Assembly (NCBI RefSeq): GCF_000025985.1
Contig: NC_003228.3
Span: forward strand, 4,216,001-4,280,000
Direction of reading: 5' to 3'
DNA: 64,000 bases
From: Bacteroides fragilis NCTC 9343
GTDB taxonomy: Bacteria; Bacteroidota; Bacteroidia; Bacteroidales; Bacteroidaceae
In this document: piece by piece, positions 9,101 to 17,137 of the stretch
Position numbering within the stretch: the first letter of the stretch is position 1
Layout of the letters: the number at the start of each line of letters is the position of its first letter
The notes under the pieces: generated by a model
What the model was told of the DNA's origin: nothing
The model's input: only the letters and a program-made list of their open reading frames with translations
Databases searched by the model: none
Translations under genes and position numbers: made by a program

Positions 9101-9636
9101 GAGGGAAGCATCACTTCATAACGTCCTTCCATATTGGTAATGGCACCTATGGTAGGATTCCCTTTTACGACAACGTTAGCACCGATGATAGACTCACCTT
9201 TTGCATCAGTAACAACCCCGGTTACTTTAATTTTGTTTTTTTGCTGTGAAACCGAAGGTGTCGCAGAAGTCTCTTTTTTATAAATGATTATTTGACGGTC
9301 TTTAATGGTGAAACCATTATCGGTATGTGCCAGTAACTGCTCCAGTATTTTATCAACAGACTGGTTAACCACATTTACACTAACCTTCCGGTTTAAGTCA
9401 ATAACACCGTCTCTATAAAAGATTATAAACTCACTATTCTTCTCTATTTCTTTAAAAACCTGTAATACGGTTTTCTCGGCAGATTGCATAGTAAAGACTT
9501 TGGTTTGAGAGTAAACACTTGAAGCATAAGCCATTTCGAATGCAAAAGTGAATAACAAAAACAAAAAAATACTTTTTATTGATAATAAAGTTCTTACTTT
9601 AGTCCTATCGGGACTAAAAATTCCATGATTATTCAT
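6184..9636 (-). CDS. SusC-family TonB-dependent transporter with STN signalling domain
   Basis: The ATG at 9636 is chosen over a TTG eight codons upstream, giving 1150 residues. In order it has a signal peptide (about 20-43), an STN domain (about 48-112, VLQVFKEIEKNSEFIIFY), a carboxypeptidase-regulatory-like domain (about 130-215), a TonB plug (LDEVVIVGYGKQKK onward) and a 22-strand-type barrel ending in the aromatic TFTLGLDFTF. The STN domain contacts a FecR-type anti-sigma factor in the periplasm. Gene order (sigma, FecR, SusC, SusD) fits substrate-triggered trans-envelope activation of this operon. It closely resembles the truncated SusC at the left edge, which lacks STN. Confidence 0.95.
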   Translation of the reverse strand: MNNHGIFSPDRTKVRTLLSIKSIFLFLLFTFAFEMAYASSVYSQTKVFTMQSAEKTVLQVFKEIEKNSEFIIFYRDGVIDLNRKVSVNVVNQSVDKILEQLLAHTDNGFTIKDRQIIIYKKETSATPSVSQQKNKIKVTGVVTDAKGESIIGANVVVKGNPTIGAITNMEGRYEVMLPSDDVILLVSYLGYNTEEIKVKGRRNINVVLHEDSKALDEVVIVGYGKQKKESVVVSMSSIKPKDIVVPSRSLNNSLAGQVAGLIAVQRSGEPGYDNAEFWIRGVSTFAGGTSPLVLVDGVPRNMSDIEPDEIETFSVLKDAAATAIYGAEGANGVVLVTTKRGRVEKAKISFKTEHTISSPTRLPEFVGSADYLSLYNEALRNDGEGPQFSDELIAHYRNNDDPDLYPNTNWIDELLRKNTFSHRYTLNVRGGTEKAKYFVSGAYYNESGLFKNRPNGIYDTNIGIDRFNLRSNIDMAVSSTTTVGVDLAMQYLINNYPGTGTSTIFRSMLITPPYAFPAVYSDGTVATYAQERDANMRNPYNLLMNSGYAKEYRTGIQSKVNVNQKLDFITKGLSANLNVSYDYDSEMIIRREYNPTRYHATGRDELGQLIFSTVVSGNPDIQDPKNSATSATKKIYIDASINYKRTFGKHDVGAMLLYMQKETQQHNVPLPFRKQGFVGRATYGYDGRYFIEGNFGYTGSEAFAEGNRFGFFPAIGAAYYLSNESFYPEAIKKVVNKLKLRASVGRTGNDKTGQERFLYRPTFTTNAGGFTQGIGDTGGTNGIGNGIVEGRFAAPYLAWEIEDKQNYGFDLGLFDNRIDIIFDYFRSERRDILLQRRTVPQLGGLRQDPWQNFGKVRNQGIDMSMNLNQQIGKLKLSARGTFTFTRNKILEYDELPQKYGYQAVTGTRVSENTLYIADRLYTEDDFIVSTNANGLKTYKLRSELPRPTLGGLIGPGDIKYVDVNGDGVIDSYDQVRGVGNPSTPEIIYGFGLNAEYKGFYASIFFQGAGNTSVLLGGATSEGWYPFSWGVDQSNYRTFALDRWTENNPSQDVIIPRLHKNNANNANNRVASTWWLRNGSFLRLKNIEFGYQLPKKFMDKIGFEAARIYIMGYNLAVWDDIKYFDPEAGNANAGLNYPLPRTFTLGLDFTF

Positions 9637-9690
9637 ACATTTGTACGATTTGATTAACAAATTTGTTTTTACGTAGTTTAATCTAATCAG

Positions 9691-9722
9691 GGGTTGGATG
9701 ATATGAGGGTATTATCCAACCC
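9691..9722. terminator. Hairpin between FecR and SusC genes
   Basis: A perfect 9-bp stem GGGTTGGAT / ATCCAACCC (9691-9699, 9714-9722) lies about 43 nt after the FecR stop. A T-rich run follows only on the + strand, so leftward termination is likely weak. It may separate the regulatory pair from the transporter operon or stabilise the FecR transcript. Confidence 0.45.
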
Positions 9723-9764
9723 TTTCTTTTAAAATTTAAGGTCCTTGTTTCATAGTATTAAAAA

Positions 9765-10961
9765 TCACTTGGTTAATAAAAAATAATTATCTCTGGTCTC
9801 TATTTGTGCAGGTATAGTTTTACTTAATACTTCCAGAACATCCCGTAAATCGTCTCGTAAATCGAGCTTACCACTACAAGTCAATCCTATCAATCCGGAA
9901 TCAGGTATGACACGCTTTCCATAATATCGAGATAGCTTTTCGGTTATGATTTCAATCTTCTCATGGTTGAAACAATAATAACCATCCACCCAACTTATAT
10001 ATTCAGACACATCTACTGTATTTACCCGTAGCCCGTCGTCTTGTCCGTCATAAGTCAACATATCATTGGGCTTCAGAACTTTTTTAGGATATTTATATGT
10101 ATCCACTTCTACTTTACCTGATACTAGAACCACCGATTGATTTTTTGTAAAATCGTAAGCACTTACATTAAATTCCGTACCCAACACTTCTACTTCCATG
10201 CGATTGGTTTTCACAACGAAAGGATGCTTTTTATCAGGAGATACTTGAAGATAGACTTCTCCATTCACATAAATTTCCCGCTTATGTCCCGAAAACTCTG
10301 ACGGGTATACTACACGGGTATTGGCATTTACGGCTACTCGGGTACCATCGGAGAAAGTTATGAAAGAACGTTTCCCCGAAGGAACAATTAATTGATTGTA
10401 ACCGGTTTCATTTTCTTCGTCCAATTGGGTCTTTCCGGAACTAATAGCTATCTTACCACCTTCCTTGTAGTGCAACCTGCTTTCTTTCCCATCCATAACC
10501 AACTTACGTCCTTCCGATAAAATCAGCTGTATGTCATTACTGCTATCCGGCTCGGAAATACCGGCCAAACTGTAACAAGAACTTTCTTCATAAAATGAAA
10601 TAAGTGAAAAAACAAAGTAACTGCTCAATGCCAACACTGATATGCAAGCAGCAATCCCGGCCACACGTAAGAAAAGCAACTGTTTTTTTCTTTTCACTCT
10701 TTTTTCCATCGCTACCTGCCGGCTAATTCGCTCCCAAAGTGTCCCCACTTCATCGTCTGTCATCCGTTTTTGAGGGCTTTCCGCCACAGCCATTAAAAAG
10801 CTTCGGGCCATACGTAATTCTCCGGCAAAAGTTTCATTTTCCTTTTCCAGTTGTGACCAGAACTTTTCACTTTGCTCCGTAGGGTGTTGCATCGAATCCA
10901 GGAAAGTCCCGTCATTCAACAAATCGGCAGCAGTATAATGTATATAGTGATTTTTCTCCAT
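9765..10961 (-). CDS. FecR-family anti-sigma factor
   Basis: The ATG at 10961 (MEKNHYIHY, preceded by a purine-rich AAGAAGAAA) is preferred to a TTG eight codons upstream, giving 398 residues. There is a cytoplasmic N-terminal sigma-binding region (1-93), one membrane helix (about 95-120), a periplasmic FecR domain (about 185-275, with FITFSDGTRVAVNANTRVVYP and VLGTEFNVSAY) and a C-terminal DUF4974 domain. It holds the ECF sigma factor at the inner membrane until the STN domain of the cognate SusC signals. It lies 98 nt after the sigma gene and upstream of that SusC. Confidence 0.93.
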   Translation of the reverse strand: MEKNHYIHYTAADLLNDGTFLDSMQHPTEQSEKFWSQLEKENETFAGELRMARSFLMAVAESPQKRMTDDEVGTLWERISRQVAMEKRVKRKKQLLFLRVAGIAACISVLALSSYFVFSLISFYEESSCYSLAGISEPDSSNDIQLILSEGRKLVMDGKESRLHYKEGGKIAISSGKTQLDEENETGYNQLIVPSGKRSFITFSDGTRVAVNANTRVVYPSEFSGHKREIYVNGEVYLQVSPDKKHPFVVKTNRMEVEVLGTEFNVSAYDFTKNQSVVLVSGKVEVDTYKYPKKVLKPNDMLTYDGQDDGLRVNTVDVSEYISWVDGYYCFNHEKIEIITEKLSRYYGKRVIPDSGLIGLTCSGKLDLRDDLRDVLEVLSKTIPAQIETRDNYFLLTK

Positions 10962-11059
10962 TTTCTTCTTTTCATAAAAAGACAAACAGAGTTTCGAAAT
11001 CTACTCAGTGTAAATGGATTTTTTTATTACTTTTTTATTATCTACTGATAAACAGAATA

Positions 11060-11638
11060 TTAAAATAGAAAAAAGAATGGTAATATACCATACATTTCAC
11101 GTAATCTGGAGAGAGAACGCTGAAGTAAATTATAGGCTGACTGATAATTAAGCCCCATCAATTCACAAATGGCACTGTAATCTAATCCTTCAAAAAAACG
11201 ATAGTAAATAATCTCTCGCTGTCTGGGAGAGAGTGTATTTAGCAAATGAGCAACAGTATGCTTCTGAGAGGTTTCATCTTCTGTCTCAATCAGTTTTTCT
11301 TCAACCGACAAATCGAATTCATAATTGATATTGGAGATATAAGTGTCATGCAAATTCCCTTTATTGAAAACATTAAAAATAGAATTTCTTAATGAAGACA
11401 TTAAGTAGATTTTAACATTATCCGGAGGAGAAGAGTACCTATCCTTCTGCCTATAAACATTCACAAAAACATCTTGAACACAATCTTTCACCATCTCTGT
11501 ATCCGTCGTAAAACGGCATCCGTACTGATAGAGTTGCTGAACATACCGGGAATATAGCCATGCATAGGCATCATCATCTCCTTTCAGAAACAACTGCCAT
11601 TTTATCTTACTACTTTCAATAAGTTCATCATTATACAT
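11060..11638 (-). CDS. ECF RNA polymerase sigma factor (sigma-70 family)
   Basis: The 192-residue protein has sigma region 2 (about 20-90, with VKDCVQDVFVNVYRQKD) and region 4 (about 130-180, LSPRQREIIYYRFFEGLDYSAICELMGL, helix-turn-helix). It lacks regions 1 and 3, as expected for group 4 sigma factors. It should direct transcription of the SusC-SusD-lipoprotein operon once released by the FecR protein. The C-terminus ends in an unusual phenylalanine run (PFFFLF). The gene is divergent from aroC. Confidence 0.93.
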   Translation of the reverse strand: MYNDELIESSKIKWQLFLKGDDDAYAWLYSRYVQQLYQYGCRFTTDTEMVKDCVQDVFVNVYRQKDRYSSPPDNVKIYLMSSLRNSIFNVFNKGNLHDTYISNINYEFDLSVEEKLIETEDETSQKHTVAHLLNTLSPRQREIIYYRFFEGLDYSAICELMGLNYQSAYNLLQRSLSRLREMYGILPFFFLF

Positions 11639-11688
11639 ATTGCACGGCTTCTAACAATATCAGTTGCGCAAAATAAATAAAAAATCAT

Positions 11689-11696
11689 CAAATGTA
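11689..11696 (-). promoter_or_regulatory. Candidate promoter of the ECF sigma gene
   Basis: CAAATGTA on the + strand is TACATTTG on the minus strand, fitting the -7 consensus. It lies about 50 bp before the sigma start codon. No good -33 box is visible. Confidence 0.5.
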
Positions 11697-11860
11697 GTTA
11701 ATGCAGCTCTCTTTTTAATTATAAAGTTCCTTTATAGTTGCTAATTTCCTCTATCGGAATAATTAGAGAGCGGACTATGTTTGATGCCAATTACAATAAG
11801 ATTCATCTTCCACGGATAAAGGAAAACTTAAGAGAACAACTCTTTCCTGAATTTTATTGT

Positions 11861-11868
11861 TATATTTG
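11861..11868 (+). promoter_or_regulatory. Promoter of aroC
   Basis: TATATTTG is an exact -7 match. It ends 30 bp before the ATG at 11899, which rules out the longer frame opening at 11857. Confidence 0.65.
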
Positions 11869-11898
11869 CATATACTAAATTTTAAAGCCTTATTCAAT

Positions 11899-12975
11899 AT
11901 GTTCAATTCATTTGGCAATATTTTCAGACTAACCAGCTTTGGCGAATCCCATGGTAAAGGAATCGGAGGAGTGATCGATGGATTTCCAGCAGGTATCGTC
12001 ATCGATGAGGAGTTTGTTCAGCAGGAACTAAGCCGTCGTCGTCCGGGACAATCGGTAATTACTACCTCCCGAAAAGAAGCTGATAAAGTAGAATTCCTTT
12101 CAGGCATTTTCGAAGGAAAGTCTACCGGATGCCCTATCGGGTTTATCGTATGGAACGAAAACCAACATTCTAATGACTACAATAACCTGGAGAAAGTATA
12201 CCGTCCGTCACACGCCGACTACACATACACCGTAAAGTATGGAATCCGCGATCACCGTGGCGGTGGTCGTTCTTCGGCACGTGAAACCATTTCAAGGGTA
12301 GTAGGCGGTGCATTGGCCAAATTAGCATTACGCCAATTGGGTATTCACATCACGGCATATACTTCACAGGTAGGTCCTATAAAACTGGAAGGTAATTACA
12401 CGGATTACGATCTGGACTTGATCGAAACCAACCCGGTGCGCTGTCCCGATCCGGAGAAAGCAAAAGAAATGCAAGACCTGATTTACAAAATCAAAGGAGA
12501 AGGAGATACCATTGGCGGTGTACTGACTTGTGTCATCAAAGGTTGTCCTATCGGACTTGGGCAACCCGTATACGGCAAGCTCCATGCTGCATTGGGCAAT
12601 GCTATGCTAAGCATCAATGCCGCAAAGGCTTTTGAATATGGAGACGGATTCAAGGGGCTCAAACAAAAGGGATCGGAACAAAATGACGTATTCTACAACA
12701 ATAATGGCCGGATTGAAACACGTACCAACCACTCCGGAGGTATACAGGGAGGCATCAGCAACGGACAGGACATCTTTTTCAGGGTAGCGTTTAAACCGGT
12801 GGCTACTGTTTTGATGGAGCAGGAAACTGTAAACATAGACGGTATTGATACAACACTAAAGGCCCGGGGACGCCATGACCCGTGTGTATTGCCACGTGCA
12901 GTGCCTATTGTGGAAGCTATGGCAGCAATGACCATACTCGACTATTATTTATTAGATAGAATGACACAACTTTAA
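11899..12975 (+). CDS. aroC: Chorismate synthase
   Basis: This 358-residue enzyme converts 5-enolpyruvylshikimate-3-phosphate to chorismate, the last shared step to aromatic amino acids, and needs reduced FMN. Family signatures are present: [18 protein letters not shown] near the N-terminus, [21 protein letters not shown] in the middle and [19 protein letters not shown] at the C-terminus. Length is typical. The ATG at 11899 lies just after a consensus promoter. The M20 peptidase gene follows within 15 nt and is probably co-transcribed. Confidence 0.97.
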
Positions 12976-12987
12976 CAACTATTGAAC

Positions 12988-14352
12988 GTGAACGAAATTC
13001 AGAAATACATTGCAGAGAATGAATCGACGATGATGGAAGACTTGTTCAGCCTCATCCGTATTCCCAGTATCAGTGCATTGCCGGAACACCATGATGATAT
13101 GCTGGCATGCGCACAACGCTGGACACAATTGCTACTCAAGGCCGGAGCAGACGAAGCCATCGTTATGCCTTCGAAAGGTAATCCGATTGTATTTGGGCAA
13201 AAGATAGTGGATCCGAATGCTAAAACAGTGTTGATATACGCTCATTATGACGTGATGCCTGCCGAGCCCCTCGACCTGTGGAAGAGCCAACCGTTCGAAC
13301 CGGAAATACGTGACGGACATATTTGGGCGCGCGGAGCCGACGATGATAAGGGACAAGCATTTATCCAGGTGAAAGCATTTGAATATCTCGTAAAATATAA
13401 CCTGCTGGAGAATAACGTAAAGTTTATCTTTGAGGGAGAAGAAGAGATTGGTTCACCAAGCCTGGAAGCTTTCTGTGAAGAGCATAAAGAATTACTAAAA
13501 GCCGATGTTATCTTGGTATCAGATACCAGTATGTTGGGGGCCGACCTTCCTTCACTAACCACCGGACTGCGTGGTCTGGCTTACTGGGAAATCGAAATAA
13601 CAGGTCCTAACCGTGACCTCCATTCGGGACACTTTGGTGGAGCGGTAGCCAATCCGATCAACGTACTTTGTGGTATGTTAAGTAAGGTAATTGATACCGA
13701 CGGACGTATCACAATACCCGGATTCTATGATGCTGTAGAAGAAGTTCCACAAGCAGAACGAGAAATGATTGCCCACATCCCTTTTAATGAAGAAAAATAT
13801 AAGGAAGCCATCGGAGTAAAAGAACTTTTCGGTGAGAAAGGATACAGCACTCTCGAAAGAAACAGTTGCAGGCCTTCATTCGACATTTGTGGTATTTGGG
13901 GAGGTTACACCGGGGAAGGTTCTAAAACTGTACTCCCTTCCAAAGCCTATGCCAAAGTATCATGCCGCCTGGTTCCCCATCAAGATCATCATGTGATCTC
14001 AAAACTTTTTGCTGACTACATCCGGCAGATCGCTCCTGCTACGGTAGAAGTAAAAGTGACTGCCATGCATGGAGGCCAGGGATATGTATGTCCCATATCA
14101 CTGCCTGCTTATCAGGCAGCGGAAAAAGGATTTGAAATTGCTTTCGGGAAAAAGCCATTGGCAGTACGCCGAGGAGGAAGTATACCTATTATATCAACTT
14201 TCGAACAGGTGTTAGGTATAAAAACTGTATTAATGGGATTTGGCCTAGAATCGGATGCTATCCATTCTCCTAACGAAAACTTCTCTTTGGATATATTCAG
14301 AAAAGGAATTGAAGCTGTAGTAGAATTCCATCTGATATATGGAAAGAAATAA
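12988..14352 (+). CDS. M20 family metallo-dipeptidase
   Basis: The protein of about 454 residues is a cytosolic di-zinc peptidase of the M20/M25/M40 type. Visible metal-site motifs are YAHYDVMPAEP (His, Asp), GADDDKGQ (bridging Asp), EGEEEIGS (Glu pair) and the C-terminal IHSPNENF His. The dimerisation insert starts near DLHSGHFGG. The start is uncertain: GTG at 12988 (MNEIQKYI) or TTG at 12982; both follow the aroC stop closely. Substrates are likely dipeptides, though some family members act on acylated amino acids. A long hairpin follows the gene. Confidence 0.92.
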   Translation: MNEIQKYIAENESTMMEDLFSLIRIPSISALPEHHDDMLACAQRWTQLLLKAGADEAIVMPSKGNPIVFGQKIVDPNAKTVLIYAHYDVMPAEPLDLWKSQPFEPEIRDGHIWARGADDDKGQAFIQVKAFEYLVKYNLLENNVKFIFEGEEEIGSPSLEAFCEEHKELLKADVILVSDTSMLGADLPSLTTGLRGLAYWEIEITGPNRDLHSGHFGGAVANPINVLCGMLSKVIDTDGRITIPGFYDAVEEVPQAEREMIAHIPFNEEKYKEAIGVKELFGEKGYSTLERNSCRPSFDICGIWGGYTGEGSKTVLPSKAYAKVSCRLVPHQDHHVISKLFADYIRQIAPATVEVKVTAMHGGQGYVCPISLPAYQAAEKGFEIAFGKKPLAVRRGGSIPIISTFEQVLGIKTVLMGFGLESDAIHSPNENFSLDIFRKGIEAVVEFHLIYGKK

Positions 14353-14372
14353 TATATCCACTGCGGATAACA

Positions 14373-14415
14373 CAGATTAATACAGAATTTTTTAGTTGAA
14401 TTCTGTATTAATCTG
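14373..14415. terminator. Long palindrome between convergent genes
   Basis: A perfect 17-bp stem (14373-14389 with 14399-14415) has a 9-nt loop and lies between the M20 peptidase and the convergent amidohydrolase gene. T-tracts are weak. The arm CAGATTAATACAG resembles the CAGAT-containing palindrome at 48560-48650, so it may belong to a dispersed repeat family as well as acting as a shared terminator. Confidence 0.65.
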
Positions 14416-14436
14416 TATCTGCCTCGGTAGACATTT

Positions 14437-15492
14437 TTATTTGGGTAATTCAAACATAAATGTAAACGATCTACTGTCTTTGAAATCTTTCACTACATCT
14501 CCTGCATAAACCTCTCCGTGAGTCAAAGACAATTTCTTAATACTTGCATTCGGACTAAAATCGACTTTATGTAAATCTATCCAGAAAAGGTTAGGAGTTA
14601 AAGTAGACTCAAAATAGTATACCCGATTTTTTTGATCGGAAACCGAACGCCAACGAGTGGAAGAAATGTAAGGCTTATCCAGAGTCGTAATTCCAAAAGG
14701 AACAGAAACATTACGCATGACGCTCAACACACTCGGTACGGCAATTTTTGCATCTGAGGTCTGCGGAATAGCATGAATATAGAAAGAAGCGCGTACAAAA
14801 CGATCACTTGAACGATTAGTGCCCGGCAGCATATTTAAACCACCTACTTCCTTCCAATAATCATTCACAGCCAACTGTAGATCATAACGGGGTGAATTAG
14901 TCATCACCTGATACTCCTTACCTTCATGAATAATCAGATTTCCATCGATATATTCCAAAACAGCGGAATTACCCGTTTCATCAGTGATAGCCATGTGCAA
15001 TGTAGATGCCGAACCATTAGGCATATCCGGAGCATCAATACGGAAAGTCTGTTTCTTCAACTCTTCTACAGCCTCACTTACCGTAGCAAAATTATCCAGC
15101 ACATACTGCGTCCAAATGCTGATACCCATAACAGGACGAGTATCATTAGGACGGACATAAATAGATTCCGGCAAGAATAATAAGCTGGCAACCAGTCCTT
15201 TTTCGTTCATGCCGTCACAAGTACCGATATCATATCCGGTTGCTACAATGCTACCGTACTTCGAAATCCACTCTACCGTATTTCCTTTATTATATCCGGC
15301 CCGTTTGATACCGCGAGGGAAAAGATACAGGTTAGACTGAATATCCTCTTTCCAATCCATTGTACGCCCGGTGATTACCATATTGTCCGGACCAATATAT
15401 ACTGCACGCGTACATGCTTTTACCGGTTGTCCACTCCAGATAAAATTTACAGCTATGACAATCAATGTTGCCATCATTATTTTTCTTCTCAT
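14437..15492 (-). CDS. Choloylglycine hydrolase family protein (bile salt hydrolase or penicillin V acylase-like)
   Basis: This 351-residue Ntn-hydrolase has a 26-residue signal peptide, so cleavage after Ala26 would expose the nucleophile Cys27. The spacing Cys27, Arg43, Asp46 equals the Cys2, Arg18, Asp21 spacing of classical bile salt hydrolases. Asn199 (VMTNSPRYDLQ) and an Arg near 231 complete the expected site. Exported versions are known in Bacteroides, where they deconjugate taurine- or glycine-linked bile acids. Sequence alone does not separate bile-salt from penicillin V or other linear-amide specificity. It lies directly downstream of a decayed aldehyde dehydrogenase gene. Confidence 0.9.
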   Translation of the reverse strand: MRRKIMMATLIVIAVNFIWSGQPVKACTRAVYIGPDNMVITGRTMDWKEDIQSNLYLFPRGIKRAGYNKGNTVEWISKYGSIVATGYDIGTCDGMNEKGLVASLLFLPESIYVRPNDTRPVMGISIWTQYVLDNFATVSEAVEELKKQTFRIDAPDMPNGSASTLHMAITDETGNSAVLEYIDGNLIIHEGKEYQVMTNSPRYDLQLAVNDYWKEVGGLNMLPGTNRSSDRFVRASFYIHAIPQTSDAKIAVPSVLSVMRNVSVPFGITTLDKPYISSTRWRSVSDQKNRVYYFESTLTPNLFWIDLHKVDFSPNASIKKLSLTHGEVYAGDVVKDFKDSRSFTFMFELPK

Positions 15493-15507
15493 ACTCTTTA
15501 TATTAAA

Positions 15508-15543
15508 ATGGTTTTGTTATCTGCATTTAGATAACAAAACCAT
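15508..15543. terminator. Perfect hairpin just upstream of the choloylglycine hydrolase start
   Basis: A 15-bp perfect stem (15508-15522 with 15529-15543) has a 6-nt loop, with an outer ATACTCT / AGAGTAT pair (15491-15497, 15544-15550). It lies 13 nt past the stop of the dehydrogenase remnant and is followed leftwards by TTTTAATAT, so it probably was that gene's terminator. It also abuts the hydrolase start codon, so it could affect translation of that gene. Confidence 0.6.
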
Positions 15544-15556
15544 AGAGTATTAGTTT

Positions 15557-16136
15557 TATTCAAAGGCGGGTACTTCCGAAATACTTCCGTATCTATGATA
15601 TTCAAAGGCAATACTTTGCTCCTTAATATAATGTATCAGCTCTACCCTTCCGTTTTTCACCGGAGGCGCCGCTGCAATATGTTTGTCAGCCTGTGCAGCC
15701 GCCTTATATATTTTCATCGGTATCTCAAGGGAACAAGTACGGTACTAACCATGATTCTCCCGGTTCCAATGTCAATGCCCGCAGTAATTTTTCATTTTTT
15801 ATTCGTTATCATTGGCCCCACTACATTACCCGGATTCCAAACACTTCCCACTTTCATGCTGGTAGCCACATCAATCAGTTTCTTTTGGAAGTTCTTATCT
15901 TCATATACCGAACGCTCAACCAACAACAACGAACAAGCAGAACACTTCTGTCCCGCATTACCAAAAACTGATGTGGCAATATTCATAATAGTATGATCAC
16001 GATCCCCCGAGGCAGTCAAAATAATGACATTCTTCCCTCCGGTCTCTGCCGAAAGCGGAGTAGCCGGAATAGCTTTTGCTATGCTACGGGCCGTATCCGT
16101 TCCACCAGTCAAGATAATATGTTTCACCTTACAATC
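15557..16136 (-). pseudogene. Remnant of L-glutamate gamma-semialdehyde (P5C) dehydrogenase, PutA-type
   Basis: From about 16136 the minus strand reads VKHIILTGGTDTAR, ETGGKN and AGQKCSACS (catalytic-Cys motif), typical of the dehydrogenase half of proline-utilisation enzymes. At an A6 run near 15809 the frame stops (VGPMITNKK*). Removing one A restores EKLLRALTLEPGESWLVP. Then well over 100 residues of the family are missing, and a further piece in another frame gives the C-terminal tail (NGRVELIHYIKEQS, ending at 15557). The N-terminal half is also absent. Frameshift, internal deletion and 5' loss together show a dead gene, not one sequencing error. Confidence 0.85.
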
Positions 16137-16325
16137 ACAAAAACATCGTAGGGCTGAACATAACGGCACGATAGCTATGCAAAGTCTGCAATGCCTGCTG
16201 TGAAAACCGATCAAAAAGAAGATGTCGGTTCATAATAACATATTTAAGGAGATGTGTATCTGCAAATGCATAGATATTTCACCAATAATCCATCATCTTT
16301 TTGATGTTTTTCCAGAAGTCGGAAA

Positions 16326-17048
16326 TTACATTCCTTTTTTGATACCCGATTTAATCAACCATGCATTCACCGGATAGGACACCATGAATCCCAAAAGCAT
16401 GGCAATCTGCATCATAAACCAGAATGTCCAGGATGTTTTTTCCAGAGATTCATCTTTAAAAAGTATAAAAGTAGCAACAGCCATCCAGCTATACATCCCT
16501 ACCTGCCAAGCTAATAATGAAAAAAAATCGGCCTTAAAGGCACGAGAAACAGCTTCACGAAAAGAGATAGCTTCCATTTCGCGAATTGCAATAAATTGAA
16601 AGAAAACACCGAGAATCAATGCCAATACAAAATCGAGTGCCCAGCTACCTGCTATTAAACTTCCTCCTATCTGCAAAGGTACCCAGTATGTAAACCATTC
16701 TCCGATAATATCCGCCAAAGTGCAACCGGCTCCACAATGAAGTGCCGACAAAGTGATAGACTGCCATTGTGGACGTACTTCAGACATATCCATCTCCATC
16801 GATATCTTCATATCCATTTTCATATTCTCCATAGGTACTGTTGCCACCATATTATCTTTTCGGACACCAAAAGTATAATAAGCAAACAAAGCGAAATAAT
16901 GGCCCCACAATCCGGTAAGTACCCACACTATATTCATTATTTTCATGGATTGCCTGTGAAATATTACATTAATTGCCAGAATAAGGGCTATGATAAGACC
17001 GGCGCATACAAAAAAACAAGATACCGCGTTGAAAAACATTGTATTCAT
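16326..17048 (-). CDS. DUF4396 family membrane protein with Met-rich loop
   Basis: This 240-residue protein has about six hydrophobic segments (near 10-30, 38-60, 98-125, 130-155, 170-195, 205-230). Between the second and third lies a cytoplasmic or periplasmic loop (about 70-92) with eight methionines, MENMKMDMKISMEMDM. Family conserved parts include LSALHCGAGCTLADIIGEW, with His and two Cys. Function is unknown. Met/His/Cys content suggests copper or another soft metal, which is inference. It sits 90 nt after topB and the pseudogene follows it. Confidence 0.8.
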   Translation of the reverse strand: MNTMFFNAVSCFFVCAGLIIALILAINVIFHRQSMKIMNIVWVLTGLWGHYFALFAYYTFGVRKDNMVATVPMENMKMDMKISMEMDMSEVRPQWQSITLSALHCGAGCTLADIIGEWFTYWVPLQIGGSLIAGSWALDFVLALILGVFFQFIAIREMEAISFREAVSRAFKADFFSLLAWQVGMYSWMAVATFILFKDESLEKTSWTFWFMMQIAMLLGFMVSYPVNAWLIKSGIKKGM

Positions 17049-17051
17049 AAG

Positions 17052-17088
17052 GCTCGTTATTAATTGATAAGTGGTATTAATAACGAGC
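17052..17088. terminator. Hairpin between topB and the DUF4396 gene
   Basis: A perfect 13-bp stem GCTCGTTATTAAT / ATTAATAACGAGC (17052-17064 with 17076-17088) lies about 50 nt after the topB stop and only 3 nt before the downstream ATG at 17048. T-richness is on the + side, so leftward termination is uncertain. It may instead mask the ribosome-binding region of the DUF4396 gene. Confidence 0.5.
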
Positions 17089-17137
17089 TTTTTATAAAAT
17101 AGTTCAGTTAAAATTATGTATTAACAAAACAGAAGCC

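Noticed and set aside
15792..16214. Intact small protein in the dehydrogenase remnant
   Set aside because: The frame begins in unrelated sequence, enters dehydrogenase homology in the middle and stops at a homopolymer frameshift. It is better read as a pseudogene.
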